Assembly (NCBI GenBank): GCA_911728455.2
Contig: OU452229.1
Coordinates: forward strand, 21,726,865-21,790,864
Reading direction: 5' to 3'
DNA length: 64,000 nucleotides
From: Marthasterias glacialis
Taxonomy: Eukaryota > Echinodermata > Asteroidea > Forcipulatida > Asteriidae
The notes under the pieces were generated by a model that worked only from the letters and a program-made list of their open reading frames with translations, was not told where the DNA came from and ran no database searches. Below are positions 13,201 to 22,439 of the stretch, piece by piece. The translations under genes and the position numbers were made by a program. The first letter of the stretch is position 1; each line of letters opens with the position of its first letter.

Positions 13201-16200
13201 ACACGATTGATGTACATGAATGTATATGCTCTATGCAAAATATTTTCCCACTCTGGAGCAAAGAGCTACTGGTAGCCCCGAAACACAACTCTCATCTGAT
13301 GCTTTGTCTTTCTTGACCTCAGTGAGGGCGCTGCTTGAGCTCATGACATCATATGCAAGGGGGTCTGTTGGGTTGGAATCGAATTTCGTCCAACAATTAA
13401 CTTCTTTTACTCATTTTGTTTGACTTACAAGATATATGAGGCTTATTCCTGTGATGGAACTCGCATGAACTGGATTAATGTTTATGAAATGTCATTTCTT
13501 CGACTGCTTGACAAGAATTGAAATGGTGTCTTAATTTTTTAGATGGCAAAGATGATCGTACTAGCGGTGACTGGAGATCAAGAAGTGATGGAGGATCCTC
13601 TGTCTTCGGTCGAGGTAGGACACTGCCTTTTTTTTTTTTTAACAAAAATTGAGACTTTTTAACTCTACCTAGAAACAAACCGTTGACTTGTTTCATCTTT
13701 TTTTATTGTAAGCAAAGATTAAACTATCATATACACTGGTACCACAGACTGCCACAAAGTACCATAAGTTCCAGGCTAGGCAATAGGTGTATGGGTCTCT
13801 GCTGTTTGTACAGTGGGTGTTATCAGGAAACCCCATGGCTTGTGTACTGTGGACTTAGTCTCCACAGTCTGCTGTGGAGTTTTGTGGCAAGAGCCAGTTG
13901 TGCAGGAGAGTACGATGGTAGTAATAATGGGTTTTAATGCCACAATACAAAGGGACTAACAAAGTTGTAACATGCTGTTAACATGACCAGAGCGTGGGGG
14001 ATGTGTTGCCGTCACCAGGCTGCCCGGTAAAGTTTTTAAGAAAAGGGGGAGAAGAAGCGTTGCGGCATTATGATACCAGCAGGTTTACTAAGTGTGGCCT
14101 GTGGAAACTGAGTGCCCTACTGAACCCAGAAGCAGAGACCTTTGACTCGTCAGTCTTTGTCCTTTTTGCAGGGGTGGATCGACGAGGCAATAAATACACT
14201 GACCCTTATAATGACAGGTCGGGTTACGATCGAAACAGTCGCTACAATTACCGGAGTGACGATCGCGGGCGGGATTATTACGGCAATCATGACAGGAGCC
14301 TCGGCTTTGACAGAGGGACAAACGATGGTAACATCGATTTTCCGGTCTGGTATTAGCTTGTAGATTGTAGTGCACTTACCCTGTACTGAATTCAGAGCTT
14401 TTCACTAGACAAACACGGGAACCGAGTTCAGAATCGATGTGGTTTTGCTCTGCTACATGTTTTCTTACAACAAGGAGATATTTTAAGGATGTAGGCCGAT
14501 GCCTTGTGTCTCCAGATGATTGATTATATTTCTTTAATTCCTTTCCAGGATCTTATGGTGGCAGAAGAAATGACGGTGAGTTTCAAGCTTCCAATTGTGT
14601 TTTTCTCGCATAATCAGTCTAAATTGAAATGTTACAAAAGAAGTGCAGGAGGCAAACATCTGATCAGGGTTTATGCTTGATTATAACATAAATTGATTTT
14701 GGTGATTATGGTCGATTTTTGGAGTACAAGATCACCACTCTTTAGCTTTTGCTGGTGTAGGATGTAATTTGCACAACTTGATCTTTTGGCATGGTCGCCA
14801 TCTAATTTTTGCAAATTAATCTTTCGTTATTCAAATGCAAGGTGTAAGGCAGCTGCTGTTAACTTTGCATTATTTTTTCTCGCTTTAGATTCATTTGGAG
14901 GAAGTGGTGGTAGCAGCGAGGACAGTGTTTGGAGACGCAAAACACCAGCCGAGGGCAGTGGTCCCTTTGAGAGTAGAGGAGGGGGCAGCCGGGGTTTTGA
15001 TGATCGAGGAAGGAGTGGTGGCTTTGATCGGGATCAAGGAGACCGGGGCTTCGGGAACAACAGAGACAATAGATTTGGAAACGATCGCGGGTTCGGAGGG
15101 GATCGAGACCGTGGTTTCGGTGGGGATAGAGACCGTGGTTTCGGCGGGGACAGAGACCGTGGTTTCGGCGGGGATAGAGACCGCGGTTTCGGCGGGGATA
15201 GAGACCGCGGTTTCGGCGGGGATAGAGACCGTGGTTTCGGCGGGGATAGAGACCGTGGTTTCGGCGGGGATAGAGACCGTGGTTTCGGCGGGGATAGAGA
15301 CCGTGGTTTCGGCGGGGATAGAGACCGTGGTTTCGGTGGCGATCGGGACCAAGGATATCGCGGTGGTGATCGCGATAGAGGTTTTGGTGGAGATCGGGAC
15401 CGTGGTTTCGGTGGGGATCGGGGCTTTGGCGGCGATCGAGACAGAGGTTTCGGAGGAGATAGAGGTGGTGGCAGATCACGGGGCTTTGATAATTTTTCGG
15501 AACCAAGAGATCGAGCATTTGGAGACCGGGATCGTGACAGGGGAAACAGAGACAGAAACTATGGTAAGATATTCAGATTACTTGTTTGAAATGAAACTTA
15601 AATGGACACCTGGTCATTTGTAACTCACTTTTTGTAAACAATGTACAAATGTTTTTGGTTAACCCTCATTTAACCCTTGTCCCCGATGCTAATTTAACTT
15701 CTATTAACTCATTGCGGTACCTGCTGCTGATACAGGATTTGAACTGGCCTCTAGCTACCGGGCAAGCTCGTTGGTCTAGCAGTATGACATCTGCTCTAGA
15801 ATGGCAAAAATCGTAGTTCAAATCCCATGCGAGCCTGTAGACTTTGTTCCACAGGACTCGAGGGGGGGAGGGAGGAGCTCTGACTAAACAGTGCTGAACA
15901 CACATCGCTCTAGGACGAAACACACTCAATATTCTTTATCAAAGATGTAACTTTATAAATTCTTGGCACTCGAATGATTTCTAAATCCTGATCGTGATTT
16001 GTTGTGTGGTGGCAAAGGAGAGTCCATGTAGAGCCATGGGAGGGGATGGAAAGCTGGGATGAGATTTCTGCGGATTGTTCCGGATGTCCGGATTTTACAA
16101 AGTTATTGTTGTGGAATAATTTTGTTTTATATATATATAGCTCAGTTAGTTAGAGCGCTCGTACGGTATTTGAGAGGTCGCGGGTTCGAGTCCGGCATCA

Positions 16201-19200
16201 GCCAAATTTTCTTTGCTCACCCCAATTAATATAATTTTTCCCAGTCAGTTTCCCATATCTGTTCTGTTTATATCCACGTAAAAAGCTGTATCCATTCGTT
16301 GTGTATCCCCGCTACTGCCGTTTACCAGGTTGTTTGCATCTTACCCGGGGGCTGATCCCTGGCGTATTGGCAGATACGGTTTGGCTTCTGACTGGACCCC
16401 CATAAGCTAAGAGGTTTGGCAATGTACAGGACCGCCCAACAACATAGGGCTGGTTAGCTCAGTTGGTTAGAGCACTTGTACGGTATTCGAGAGGTCGCGG
16501 GTTCGAGTCCGGCATCAGCCAAATTTTCTTTGCTCACCCCAATTAATATAATATAATTATATTTGTTATTATTATAATTATATTTTAATGTCATTTACAT
16601 TCGTCCAAGGCCTTGTAAAGCCTTAACACAGTACATGTACTGGGCGTGGTTGGTAGCCACCTAACCCTCCACGGTTGTTTAGTGGATTTTTTCATTTTCA
16701 TCCACTCTAATCCCTGTAAAGGGTCATATCAGCATGAAAATAATCATCGGCCCTGCTAACCCAACTCACCCGACGTCATCACAATAGTGTTGGTTGTGCC
16801 ATCTTGGGAGTCAATGTCACTGTGTGTCGGTGTGAATTTTAGGCGACGCTCGACTGTTGACTTCCAAAATGGTGAGCACGGCAGTCACCATGTGTGATGG
16901 CTGTGTAAGGGGGTCAATATACGTTTAAGTATGGCATCACTGCTTAAATATGCATAGCGTTTGTTTCCCCGGATTAACGAGAAGTTATTTAAGTAAGCTG
17001 ACGATCATTCGTTGATCCATCCTTGAAATTGCAGGAGCTGATAGAAATGGTGGATACAGTGGAGGTTACACAAGAGGAAGTGACAGAGACGGAGAAATGG
17101 ACTCAGGTAAAGAGCTTGGGGGTTTAGTAGAAAGAGCAGACATCTTACAAAATGAGGGTTATATTTTGACAGGGAAGTGTTTGGTAGTGGCTGACTGTTC
17201 TGGTTCCGTGCAGCGGACTCAATTTCTTAAGGTCCAGTTGATGCAGCACTTGAATCTTTAAGACACATTGGGGGGGTTCATGGCCGAGCGGGTTTAGTGC
17301 AGCGGACTCAAAATATGTTGGTCTGTAGTGTGGGTCAGTTCCTGGTCGTGGCACATATGTCCTTGAACAAGACGCTCGACCATAATTACTTTGTCCCTCC
17401 GATGGCACATGGCATTTTATATTGCATGTAAAAGAACATGTTTACTGTTATCATTAAGAGAAGGTTTCTCAAAGAATCGCCTTTTTAAAGACGGTTTTCT
17501 GTAACCTCTAGATTACGTTTGTTTGCGTATTGCGTTGCCCTTACTTTTAAACACATTTTACCCCCTGTTATTATTAGCTTAATTTTCATTTTCATTTTTT
17601 ACTGGATTTCTACAGTAATTGTATTCTTTTCTCTGCACCTTGAACATCATCTGTTCAAAATTTATTCGGCGCTGCGCCATTACAACTGATGATGATGAAT
17701 ATTATTCTTATTCTTATTGCCACTTGGTAGCATTTTCGTGGCAAAAGTAATTCTTGAGCGATGAAATAATTGGTTCCTTTTTTTCACATCAGAACCCCCA
17801 AAGGAGAGGAAGAAGCTTGTCCTCGCCAAGAAATCCGACCACTCCGCTGACTCCAGCTCCGCCCAACAGACCAAGTCGGCAATCTTCGGCGGAGCCAAGC
17901 CCGTGGACACAGCGGCCCGTGAGCGAGCCATCGAGGAGAGATTGGAAAGGGAGAGACGACTCGAGGAGCAAGAGAGGATGAAGAGTGAGAAGGAGAGAGA
18001 GCCCGTGATGAGAAGGGAGAGGTGAGTGACTCGTAGGTGGTGAGCCTGCCTTGAAGAGATGGTGCTACTCCGGTGTTTTTGGGAAGAATTGATCGAGTTA
18101 TATTCTGTCTTGACTTCTTGAAACATGCAACTGGGCTGTGAATATTTCAATCAAGCAGTTGCTGATATTTGTAGGAGAATTGGCACAAATGGCATAATGT
18201 TTTTACCGTTTTTAGCCTACCTGTTTCTCTTGCCTTCATTGTTCAGTACATCAAAGGTAGTGGGTGGGCAGGAGCAAGGAATGAGAGGTCGAGTCAACTT
18301 CATCCAGGCATGTGTGATTTCTCAGGATTACTTCTGAATTCAGGATTTTTTCAATATCTCCTTGAGCCATAATTTTTTTTCAAAGAAGTAAAGCAGTCAC
18401 CAAAAGGAAAAACCTGTAGTTTTATTTTTCTGGTGGTGCACAGAGTCGGTAAACCTCCAGAATAGACCGATCCATTAAGCCACGCCTACCTTAGCAACTG
18501 CCTAGCAACATCACATGGCATGACTTTCTTGCCACGATCGCAGCAGTGGTTCGGTTGCGGCCACACATACGTATCCGATACACACACAGACATCTTTTTG
18601 TGAACGGTATGGATTAATCATTTAGTTTTGTGGCCTTTTGAGCAGTGCCTTGAGTTTAAAGAACAATACAGACAGGAACACTGTTAAACCACTTTCACAC
18701 AACTGTACAGGCACCACTGCTGTGGGATTTGCACAAACAGATATCCGAAAAAATTAAAACAAAACAAAAGTAAGTAGAGTTGTGTGTGCTGTTGTATGTC
18801 AGGCGGTTTGTTTACTTTTCTAAAGAGAATTTTAACGTGTCGGACATTTGTCGGACTTTCAGTGGCGTTGTCAAGGCTGTGATTGGTCAAAACATTAGTA
18901 GGCGGGGCTTAATGGATTGGTCTATTATAACATCTAGGAGGTACCAAGTCTACAATAAAGAGGAAGTTGGGCATGAGTGCCAATTTCAGGAATTTTCAAA
19001 TTCGTTAAATCTCATCCCTGTTCATCAGAAGCGTTCAAAGATGGCAAAACACTTTGTGTCGTGTGCAGTAACAACGGTGTTGTACACTGGCATCTGTTGT
19101 GAACAATAACATCAACACTGTGCATGTTGCATTTCAGACCAGAGCGCCCTCGCAGGGAAAGCGAAGGAGAGGGCAGGACGAGACACAGCAGCTCTAGCTC

Positions 19201-22200
19201 CGGCAAAGGAGGACCAAGGCCAAGTAAGGAATAATCTGTTACAGGGTGTGCAAGACTCGTGCGTAAATCGAAAACTCAGACTCCATTGAAGTATGCAATT
19301 TTGTATTCTTCATGCGTTGGAGCATTTTATGCAAGAACCCAATTTTTTGGTTGATACTCATGAGACTTGCACGGTCTATTAACGTTTAGGCGACGTCTTG
19401 TTTTGTTGTCCAACTGATGTAAGACCTGGGACCTTGACCTTTGACCTATGTGTGCCTCACCAAATTGTGGCCAAAACTTGGCAAAGTCAGCTCCAACCAC
19501 TGACGCAATTAATTGGTCAAGGTTCTACCGTGAAGGTCGACATTTCTTCTGCCATGGTTCTCAGGCGCGCAACTTTACAGCAGAAAAGCAGATTTCCTCT
19601 TTTTTTCTTCACTTTTAGTGTCATAGAAATCTAAAAGACACTGCAAAAATTATTTATATTTGGCTATTTGCTCGTTTGATGCAGAGTCAAACTTGCATGC
19701 CTGGGTTCTATGTACACTCTTGTGTTGTATTGTTATCATCAAAAAAGAGAACTATTTTTTCAACAATGGAACACGTTTTTATTTCTCTTTTTTAAAATTC
19801 TTATTTTGTAACATGAAGTCATTGCAAGGAGGGAGAGTGAACGTTCCAATGAGGATGATTCCGCTTTCCATAAAGACGAACCCCTCTCACCCACCTCCCC
19901 GACCACACCCAAATCACCCAAGACTCCCATCTCACCGCGACAAGACGAAATCAACTTGCAGAACGTCGTCCCAGCTCCCCCACCCAAGGAGAACGCCTGG
20001 GCCAAGCGGAGCGAGAATGTGACGTCGCCTCCGTCCGGATCGTCATCTGCATCTCAGATGTCGCCTCCCTCGAGGGAGGTAGACGGTAGATATAAAGGAG
20101 AAGGGGCGTCTGACGGAGGGAGACAGTATCGAGAGTCTGCCCCGCCCAAGGACAATGCCTGGAAAAGGGATGGCAGATCAGCCGGACGCGGAGAGCGTGG
20201 AGGGGCGACCAAAAGGCAGGGTAAGACAGTTGGAATCTTTGAGAGAAGTACTCTTGACTTACTAGTTTTACTCCAAAGCCATGGTGTTGTTGACAGTCAT
20301 ACTTGTATGGCACGGCTGACTTTGCTGTTTTCGTAAGGTTGTTGATCCACAAACAATAAATATGAATAACGGCCTTGTTAAACTAAATGTATCTCAACAG
20401 GAATAAACGGTGGTTCGTCAGCTTGGTAGATAACATCCACATTGACCTCTTGAATGGGGCCTGGAGCTGCCTTAACCTCTTTGTTACTGCCACCAAGTTG
20501 GTTCCCTGTGTGCACTCCTAACAGCAGATACTGAATTCCTAACTGGGACCAGACTAACTTTCCTCTCAGCCACCGTTTAATGACATTGGTGTAAATGGGA
20601 CTTAAAAAAACAAAACTGCTGTTAAAATGTCTCGAGGCTAAAATTGTTGATGGTGATAAATCAAGACCTGCTTGTGTTTAAAGACGATGAATGGCAGGTC
20701 CCCATCGTATATTTGTTATCTTGTACAGCCATTTGTCCCAGCGCGAGAAAATCTACGCTCTGCAGACAAATTTCTGTTTGAAGAACACACGGCAGGCAAC
20801 TCTTGAAGAGTGCGTTTATTCCAAGTTGCTGCAGCCAAGATATTGAATGGTCTTCCACTTTATGTCGGTGCAGCTATCACAAACCTGCACTTCAGACACA
20901 TCTCGTTAATGTGAAGAACTAACCACCACTGTCTTTGAGATGTGAATTGACTATCGGTGGATCAGAATTGTTAACTATTTAACATTGTCTTTATTGTGGA
21001 TATCACAAGCAGTGCACTGAGGGAGTTCTAGTGAAGAATTTATTAGCAAGCATCTTGAGTTGCTAGAATTGGCGGATACCCAGGCTATATAACAGGCCTC
21101 GAATTAACCCACGGCACCCACAGCAATTGCCGTGGTGCCCTGTGCTTTTGCTGTGGTGCCCTTTTTTAACAAGTCCAATACAAATTTAGATTTTCCTCAT
21201 AGAAGTGCCCCCTTACCAGAGGGAAATTGCTGTGCCCCTTCAAGAGTGAAGTTCAAGGCTTGATAAAGGACATCATTGTTGTTATTATTACTTGCAGTTT
21301 TTTAATTCACTCTGCATTTTGTGTTCTTCGGTGATAGGAGACCATGGTGGGCCGGGAGCCGGCCGTGGAGACAGACGAAGGGACGACCGTAGGGATGACC
21401 GACGAGATAACAGACGCAGCGAAGGAGACGAGAGACCGGCACGGAAGCAGCCTGCAGAGATGCCCAAATACGAGCAGCCTACTCCAACGGTAAGTGTCTA
21501 GAACGTCATCATCCATGTCCCCGTTCCACCATCATTATCTTGAGTTCATGAGCAGACGAGGCGCCACTGTTCTCCATCAGGGTCTTGACCGTGGTTTTGG
21601 AAGGAGGGCCCACATCTTCAAATGCTATTTTCTCTTCTGTTTCTGCGACAAAGATGCATGCTGGGAGCCAGTCATTGAAAACTCCTGAGCTGTTTTTTTT
21701 TGAAAGTTTTGTGTGTTTGTAAATTTCTCCTCTGTTTTAGCTACAAAGTTGCAGGAAGCCAGGAACAGCCATTGAAACTCCTGAGCTGGAAGAGCAGCGA
21801 TCTAAAATATCTGCTTCGTTTGAGGCATTATTAGGGCGTAATGACAAGTTCCCTGTAAAAGGGCGTAAACAAATGATGTGAAATTTTGTGTTTTCAAGAA
21901 AACTGAGCGGGAAAGTTTGATCATTTGTTTGCCATTCAAATGTTATTATAGGAAGGTTAAATTCTGCATGGGAATGGGAAAACAACAATTATGCCATATT
22001 TTTCATGTCATGGGCCATTTTATTGCGCGTGCTCGCCGGCGGTCACATCACAGTTTGACAAAGACGGCGCCCTTTGTGATTTGACCGCAAGTGCGCATGT
22101 CTGCAGTATCTAGGTGAGAGTTCATCTTTCTATGCTCAGCCACAGGCCTGCTGTAATCATGACAACGCAGCCCCTTTAAACGTTGATTACGCCGTGTCTG

Positions 22201-22439
22201 AATGAATGGCTTCGGCAGTGGCTACGGCCGGAACGCCGAGGATTCCTATTCTTCAACGTTGTCGTTGCAGCCAGCGGCCATAGCCGTAGCCGAAGTCGCT
22301 TGATTCGGACACGGCCTTAGTTTGAATGGCTCCTTAACAGTCTTGTTCCCTGTCACTATTTTATTTTCCCTAACAGGATTGGAGCCAACCTACCAAGTTC
22401 TCTTCGGTGCTGGCAGATGAACTACAGGAGTCTGATTAA
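7227..22439 (+). CDS. EIF4B: Eukaryotic translation initiation factor 4B
   Basis: Fifteen coding exons: 7227-7239, 9680-9832, 10648-10835, 10988-11095, 12313-12364, 13543-13614, 14172-14327, 14549-14575, 14889-15563, 17035-17106, 17793-18021, 19138-19223, 19819-20220, 21338-21489 and 22377-22439. They join in frame to 815 codons plus TAA. The N terminus is lysine-rich ([13 protein letters not shown]), followed by TLNLNEFL and [10 protein letters not shown]. An RRM follows, with RNP2 VYLGNIPF near residue 96 and RNP1 KGFGYAEV near 132. Residues about 170-505 form a D/R/G/Y-rich region (DRYG-like). The conserved [20 protein letters not shown] motif, then [14 protein letters not shown] and the tail end the protein. 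eIF4B stimulates the eIF4A helicase during 40S recruitment in the cytoplasm. RxRxxS sites (RPRRES, RTRHSS) sit where the human protein has its S6K site. It is longer than the human protein (about 611 aa) mainly because of a repeat-expanded exon. The start has a purine at -3 and G at +4. Confidence 0.96.
7861..8543. mobile_element. TA-flanked long-inverted-repeat MITE, copy 2
   Basis: This is the same element as 3322-4053. It starts GACCCAGTAACTGGGGCG and ends CGCCCCAGATACTGAGTC, with TA on both sides (7859-7860 and 8544-8545). Arms and internal segments (for example GCTGATGCCCTGGCTTGCAT and its inverse in the other half) match copy 1. It sits in EIF4B intron 1, about 0.6 kb after the first exon. 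Confidence 0.85.
8553..9395. mobile_element. Non-autonomous DNA transposon sharing a family with 53253-54021 (inverted)
   Basis: The right end reads GTGCAATCGGTCTA. Most of the stretch is the reverse complement of 53253-54021, including the blocks CGTTCCATCGTGCA, CTGGCTTTATTCAGCCACT and TTTACATTTAATACCCA. The left end is blurred by repeats of the GATCGGTC motif. Together with the adjacent element it makes EIF4B intron 1 mostly transposon. Small open frames here are not conserved between the two copies except for a short shared run (PETF, then WLNKASK on the opposite strand). Confidence 0.65.
10017..10154. mobile_element. Short palindromic MITE, TAATGGGAGAC family, copy 1
   Basis: Ends read TAATGGGAGACTTTGG and AAAAGTCTCCCATTG. 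Inside are GGTGGCAGCAGACT and its inverse AGTCTGCTGCCACC, so the copy folds into one hairpin of about 138 bp. A related copy with the same ends is at 43686-43850. It is intronic in EIF4B. Confidence 0.75.
11222..11361. mobile_element. Palindromic MITE with GGGCTT hexamer runs
   Basis: Ends are GGCCGTTTGCGAAACCA and TGGTTTCGTAAACGGCC, with TAT on both outer sides, consistent with a 3-bp target duplication. The arms are extended by repeats of GGGCTT on the left and the inverse AAGCCC on the right. It is intronic in EIF4B. The glycine/leucine repeat peptide readable here is an artefact of the hexamer. Confidence 0.8.
11486..11650 (+). repeat. tRNA-derived SINE
   Basis: The stretch has a degenerate tRNA-like head (CGTGGCCAGCGGTCTAGTGC) and a body reading CCTTGAGCAAGACACTTGAC, then CTTCGGATGGGATGTAAAG. 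The same head-plus-body order recurs at 17279-17410. It lies in an EIF4B intron. The head is too decayed to act as a tRNA gene. Confidence 0.7.
11660..11945 (+). repeat. Dispersed repeat, intact member of a pair
   Basis: This block matches 18310-19020 in blocks such as AAGTAAAGCAGTCACCAAA, CCTGTAGTTTT and GCACAGAG, then GTAAACCTCC. The 18-kb copy is interrupted by another element at 18463-18924, so this copy shows the uninterrupted form. No coding capacity was seen; the family is unknown. Confidence 0.65.
12465..12638. repeat. Palindrome-ended repeat (AGGCCTCGATCTTAA family)
   Basis: It opens CAGGCCTCGATCTTAAG and closes TTAAGATTAAGGCCTGA, the inverse with one change, around a G-rich interior containing several GCTGGCCAA blocks. 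A related opening, GGCCTCGAATTAACCC, occurs at about 21106. It is probably a MITE in an EIF4B intron. Confidence 0.55.
14889..15563 (+). CDS. EIF4B: EIF4B exon 9: repeat-expanded DRGFGGDR exon
   Basis: This is the largest exon (675 bp, residues about 257-481). It codes for a glycine-, arginine- and aspartate-rich stretch in the place of the DRYG region of other eIF4B proteins, which mediates self-association (family knowledge). Its core is a near-perfect array of the octapeptide RGFGGDRD. Acceptor CTCGCTTTAG and donor GTAAGA are good. Because the unit is 24 bp, all six frames stay open across it and long antisense frames appear; these are not genes. Confidence 0.93.
15090..15345 (+). repeat. 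Coding minisatellite, 24-bp unit, about 11 copies
   Basis: The 24-bp unit is GGTTTCGGCGGGGATAGAGA plus CCGT. It repeats about eleven times from 15090 at an exact 24-bp step. The central copies are almost identical at synonymous sites (CGT/CGC and GGC/GGT variants only), and more divergent units continue to about 15475. Near identity at silent positions points to recent expansion or gene conversion, so allele length is likely to vary. Confidence 0.95.
15752..15850 (+). repeat. tRNA-derived SINE head
   Basis: A tRNA-like fold can be traced from GCAAGCTCGTTGGTCTAGCA to GTTCAAATCCCATGCGAGC, with a B-box-like GTTCAAATCC. Arms are imperfect, so this is a SINE head or tRNA relic rather than a working gene. 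It is intronic in EIF4B. Confidence 0.5.
16131..16204 (+). repeat. tRNA-like SINE head, copy 1 of a close pair
   Basis: TAGCTCAGTTAGTTAGAGCG (A box) and GGGTTCGAGTCCGGCATCAG (B box and acceptor) are followed by AAATTTTCTTTGCTCACCCC. The same text, including the non-tRNA 3' flank, recurs 313 bp downstream. The 5' acceptor strand is lost in an AT run. The shared flank shows this is a mobile SINE, not a tRNA gene. Confidence 0.7.
16448..16521 (+). repeat. tRNA-like SINE head, copy 2 (near-complete cloverleaf)
   Basis: The sequence fits tRNA layout: acceptor GGCTGGT with ATCAGCC (one G-U pair), D arm GCTC/GAGC, a 7-base anticodon loop ACGGTAT and a T arm with TTCGAGT. The nominal anticodon would be GGT, but U33 is missing, the anticodon stem ends in a T-T mismatch and the T stem has a mismatch. 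The flank AAATTTTCTTTGCTCACCCC is shared with copy 1. A recently moved SINE is more likely than a working tRNA-Thr. Confidence 0.65.
16759..16918 (+). repeat. CRE-bearing palindromic repeat, copy 1 (decayed CRE)
   Basis: The copy runs from AACTCACCCGACGTCATCAC through CCATCTTGGGAGTCAATG to GACTTCCAAAATGGTGAGCA and ends GTAAGGGGGTCA. The two GGGAGTCAA / TTGACTTCC blocks are inverted. Other copies are at 28288-28487 (minus), 48642-49004, 49973-50166, 56064-56201 and 56229-56318. In this copy the octamer reads CGACGTCA. Confidence 0.75.
17279..17410 (+). repeat. tRNA-derived SINE
   Basis: The head reads CATGGCCGAGCGGGTTTAGT and GCAGCGGACTC, like a tRNA-Ser/Leu 5' half. The body reads GTCCTTGAACAAGACGCTCG, then ACCATAATTACTTTGTCCCT, matching the SINE at 11486-11650. 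It is intronic in EIF4B. Confidence 0.65.
18310..19020 (+). repeat. Dispersed repeat interrupted by a nested MITE
   Basis: The outer parts (18310-18462 and 18925-19020) match 11660-11945, whereas 18463-18924 is absent from that copy. The host repeat resumes with CTAGGAGGTACCAAGTCTA, corresponding to CTGGGAGGTTCCAGGTCTA in the intact copy. This is direct evidence of an insertion after the two copies diverged. Confidence 0.7.
18463..18924. mobile_element. MITE with TAGACCGATCCATTAAGCC ends (nested)
   Basis: The left end is TAGACCGATCCATTAAGCC and the right end GGCTTAATGGATTGGTCTA. Just inside lie CACGCCTACC and the inverse-like GTAGGCGGGG. A related copy is at 47580-47844 (CCATCCATTAAGCCCCGCCC against GGGGCTTAATGGATCATTCT). 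It inserted into the repeat at 18310-19020. Confidence 0.75.
20401..20429 (+). CDS. EIF4B: Possible alternative terminal EIF4B exon
   Basis: An acceptor (TATCTCAACAG) precedes GAATAAACGG. Joined to the exon ending at 20220 in the same phase, it codes for GINGGSSAW and then TAG. Use of this exon would give a protein about 50 residues shorter, lacking the [10 protein letters not shown] and [15 protein letters not shown] ends. It could equally be a chance acceptor, because the 20220 to 21338 join restores the conserved tail. Confidence 0.3.
21106..21258. repeat. Dispersed repeat with GCCTCGAATTAACCC / GTTCAAGGCTT ends
   Basis: It starts GGCCTCGAATTAACCCACGG and ends AGTGAAGTTCAAGGCTTG, which are roughly inverted. 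The interior has two tandem GCCGTGGTGCCC-like blocks. It is related at its left end to 12465-12638. It is intronic in EIF4B, just upstream of the 21338 exon. Confidence 0.5.
22189..22318. mobile_element. Short palindromic MITE (CCGTGTCTGAAT family), copy 1
   Basis: Left arm: GCCGTGTCTGAAT, then GGCTTCGGCAGTGGCTACGG. Right arm: CCGTAGCCGAAGTCGCTTGA, then TTCGGACACGGC. The element folds almost end to end in about 130 bp. A second copy is at 46267-46396, and an isolated GGCGTGTCTGAATGGCTCC fragment is at about 25093. It sits in the last EIF4B intron. Confidence 0.8.

Noticed and set aside
14859-15518. Long antisense open frames (153 and 219 codons) and a second plus-strand frame (242 codons) over EIF4B exon 9
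   Set aside because: The 24-bp repeat unit keeps every frame open if one unit lacks stops. The exon frame has conserved flanks and splice sites; the others do not.
16448-16521. Functional tRNA-Thr gene
   Set aside because: It lacks U33, has mismatches in the anticodon and T stems, and shares a long non-tRNA 3' flank with another copy 313 bp away, which marks a SINE.
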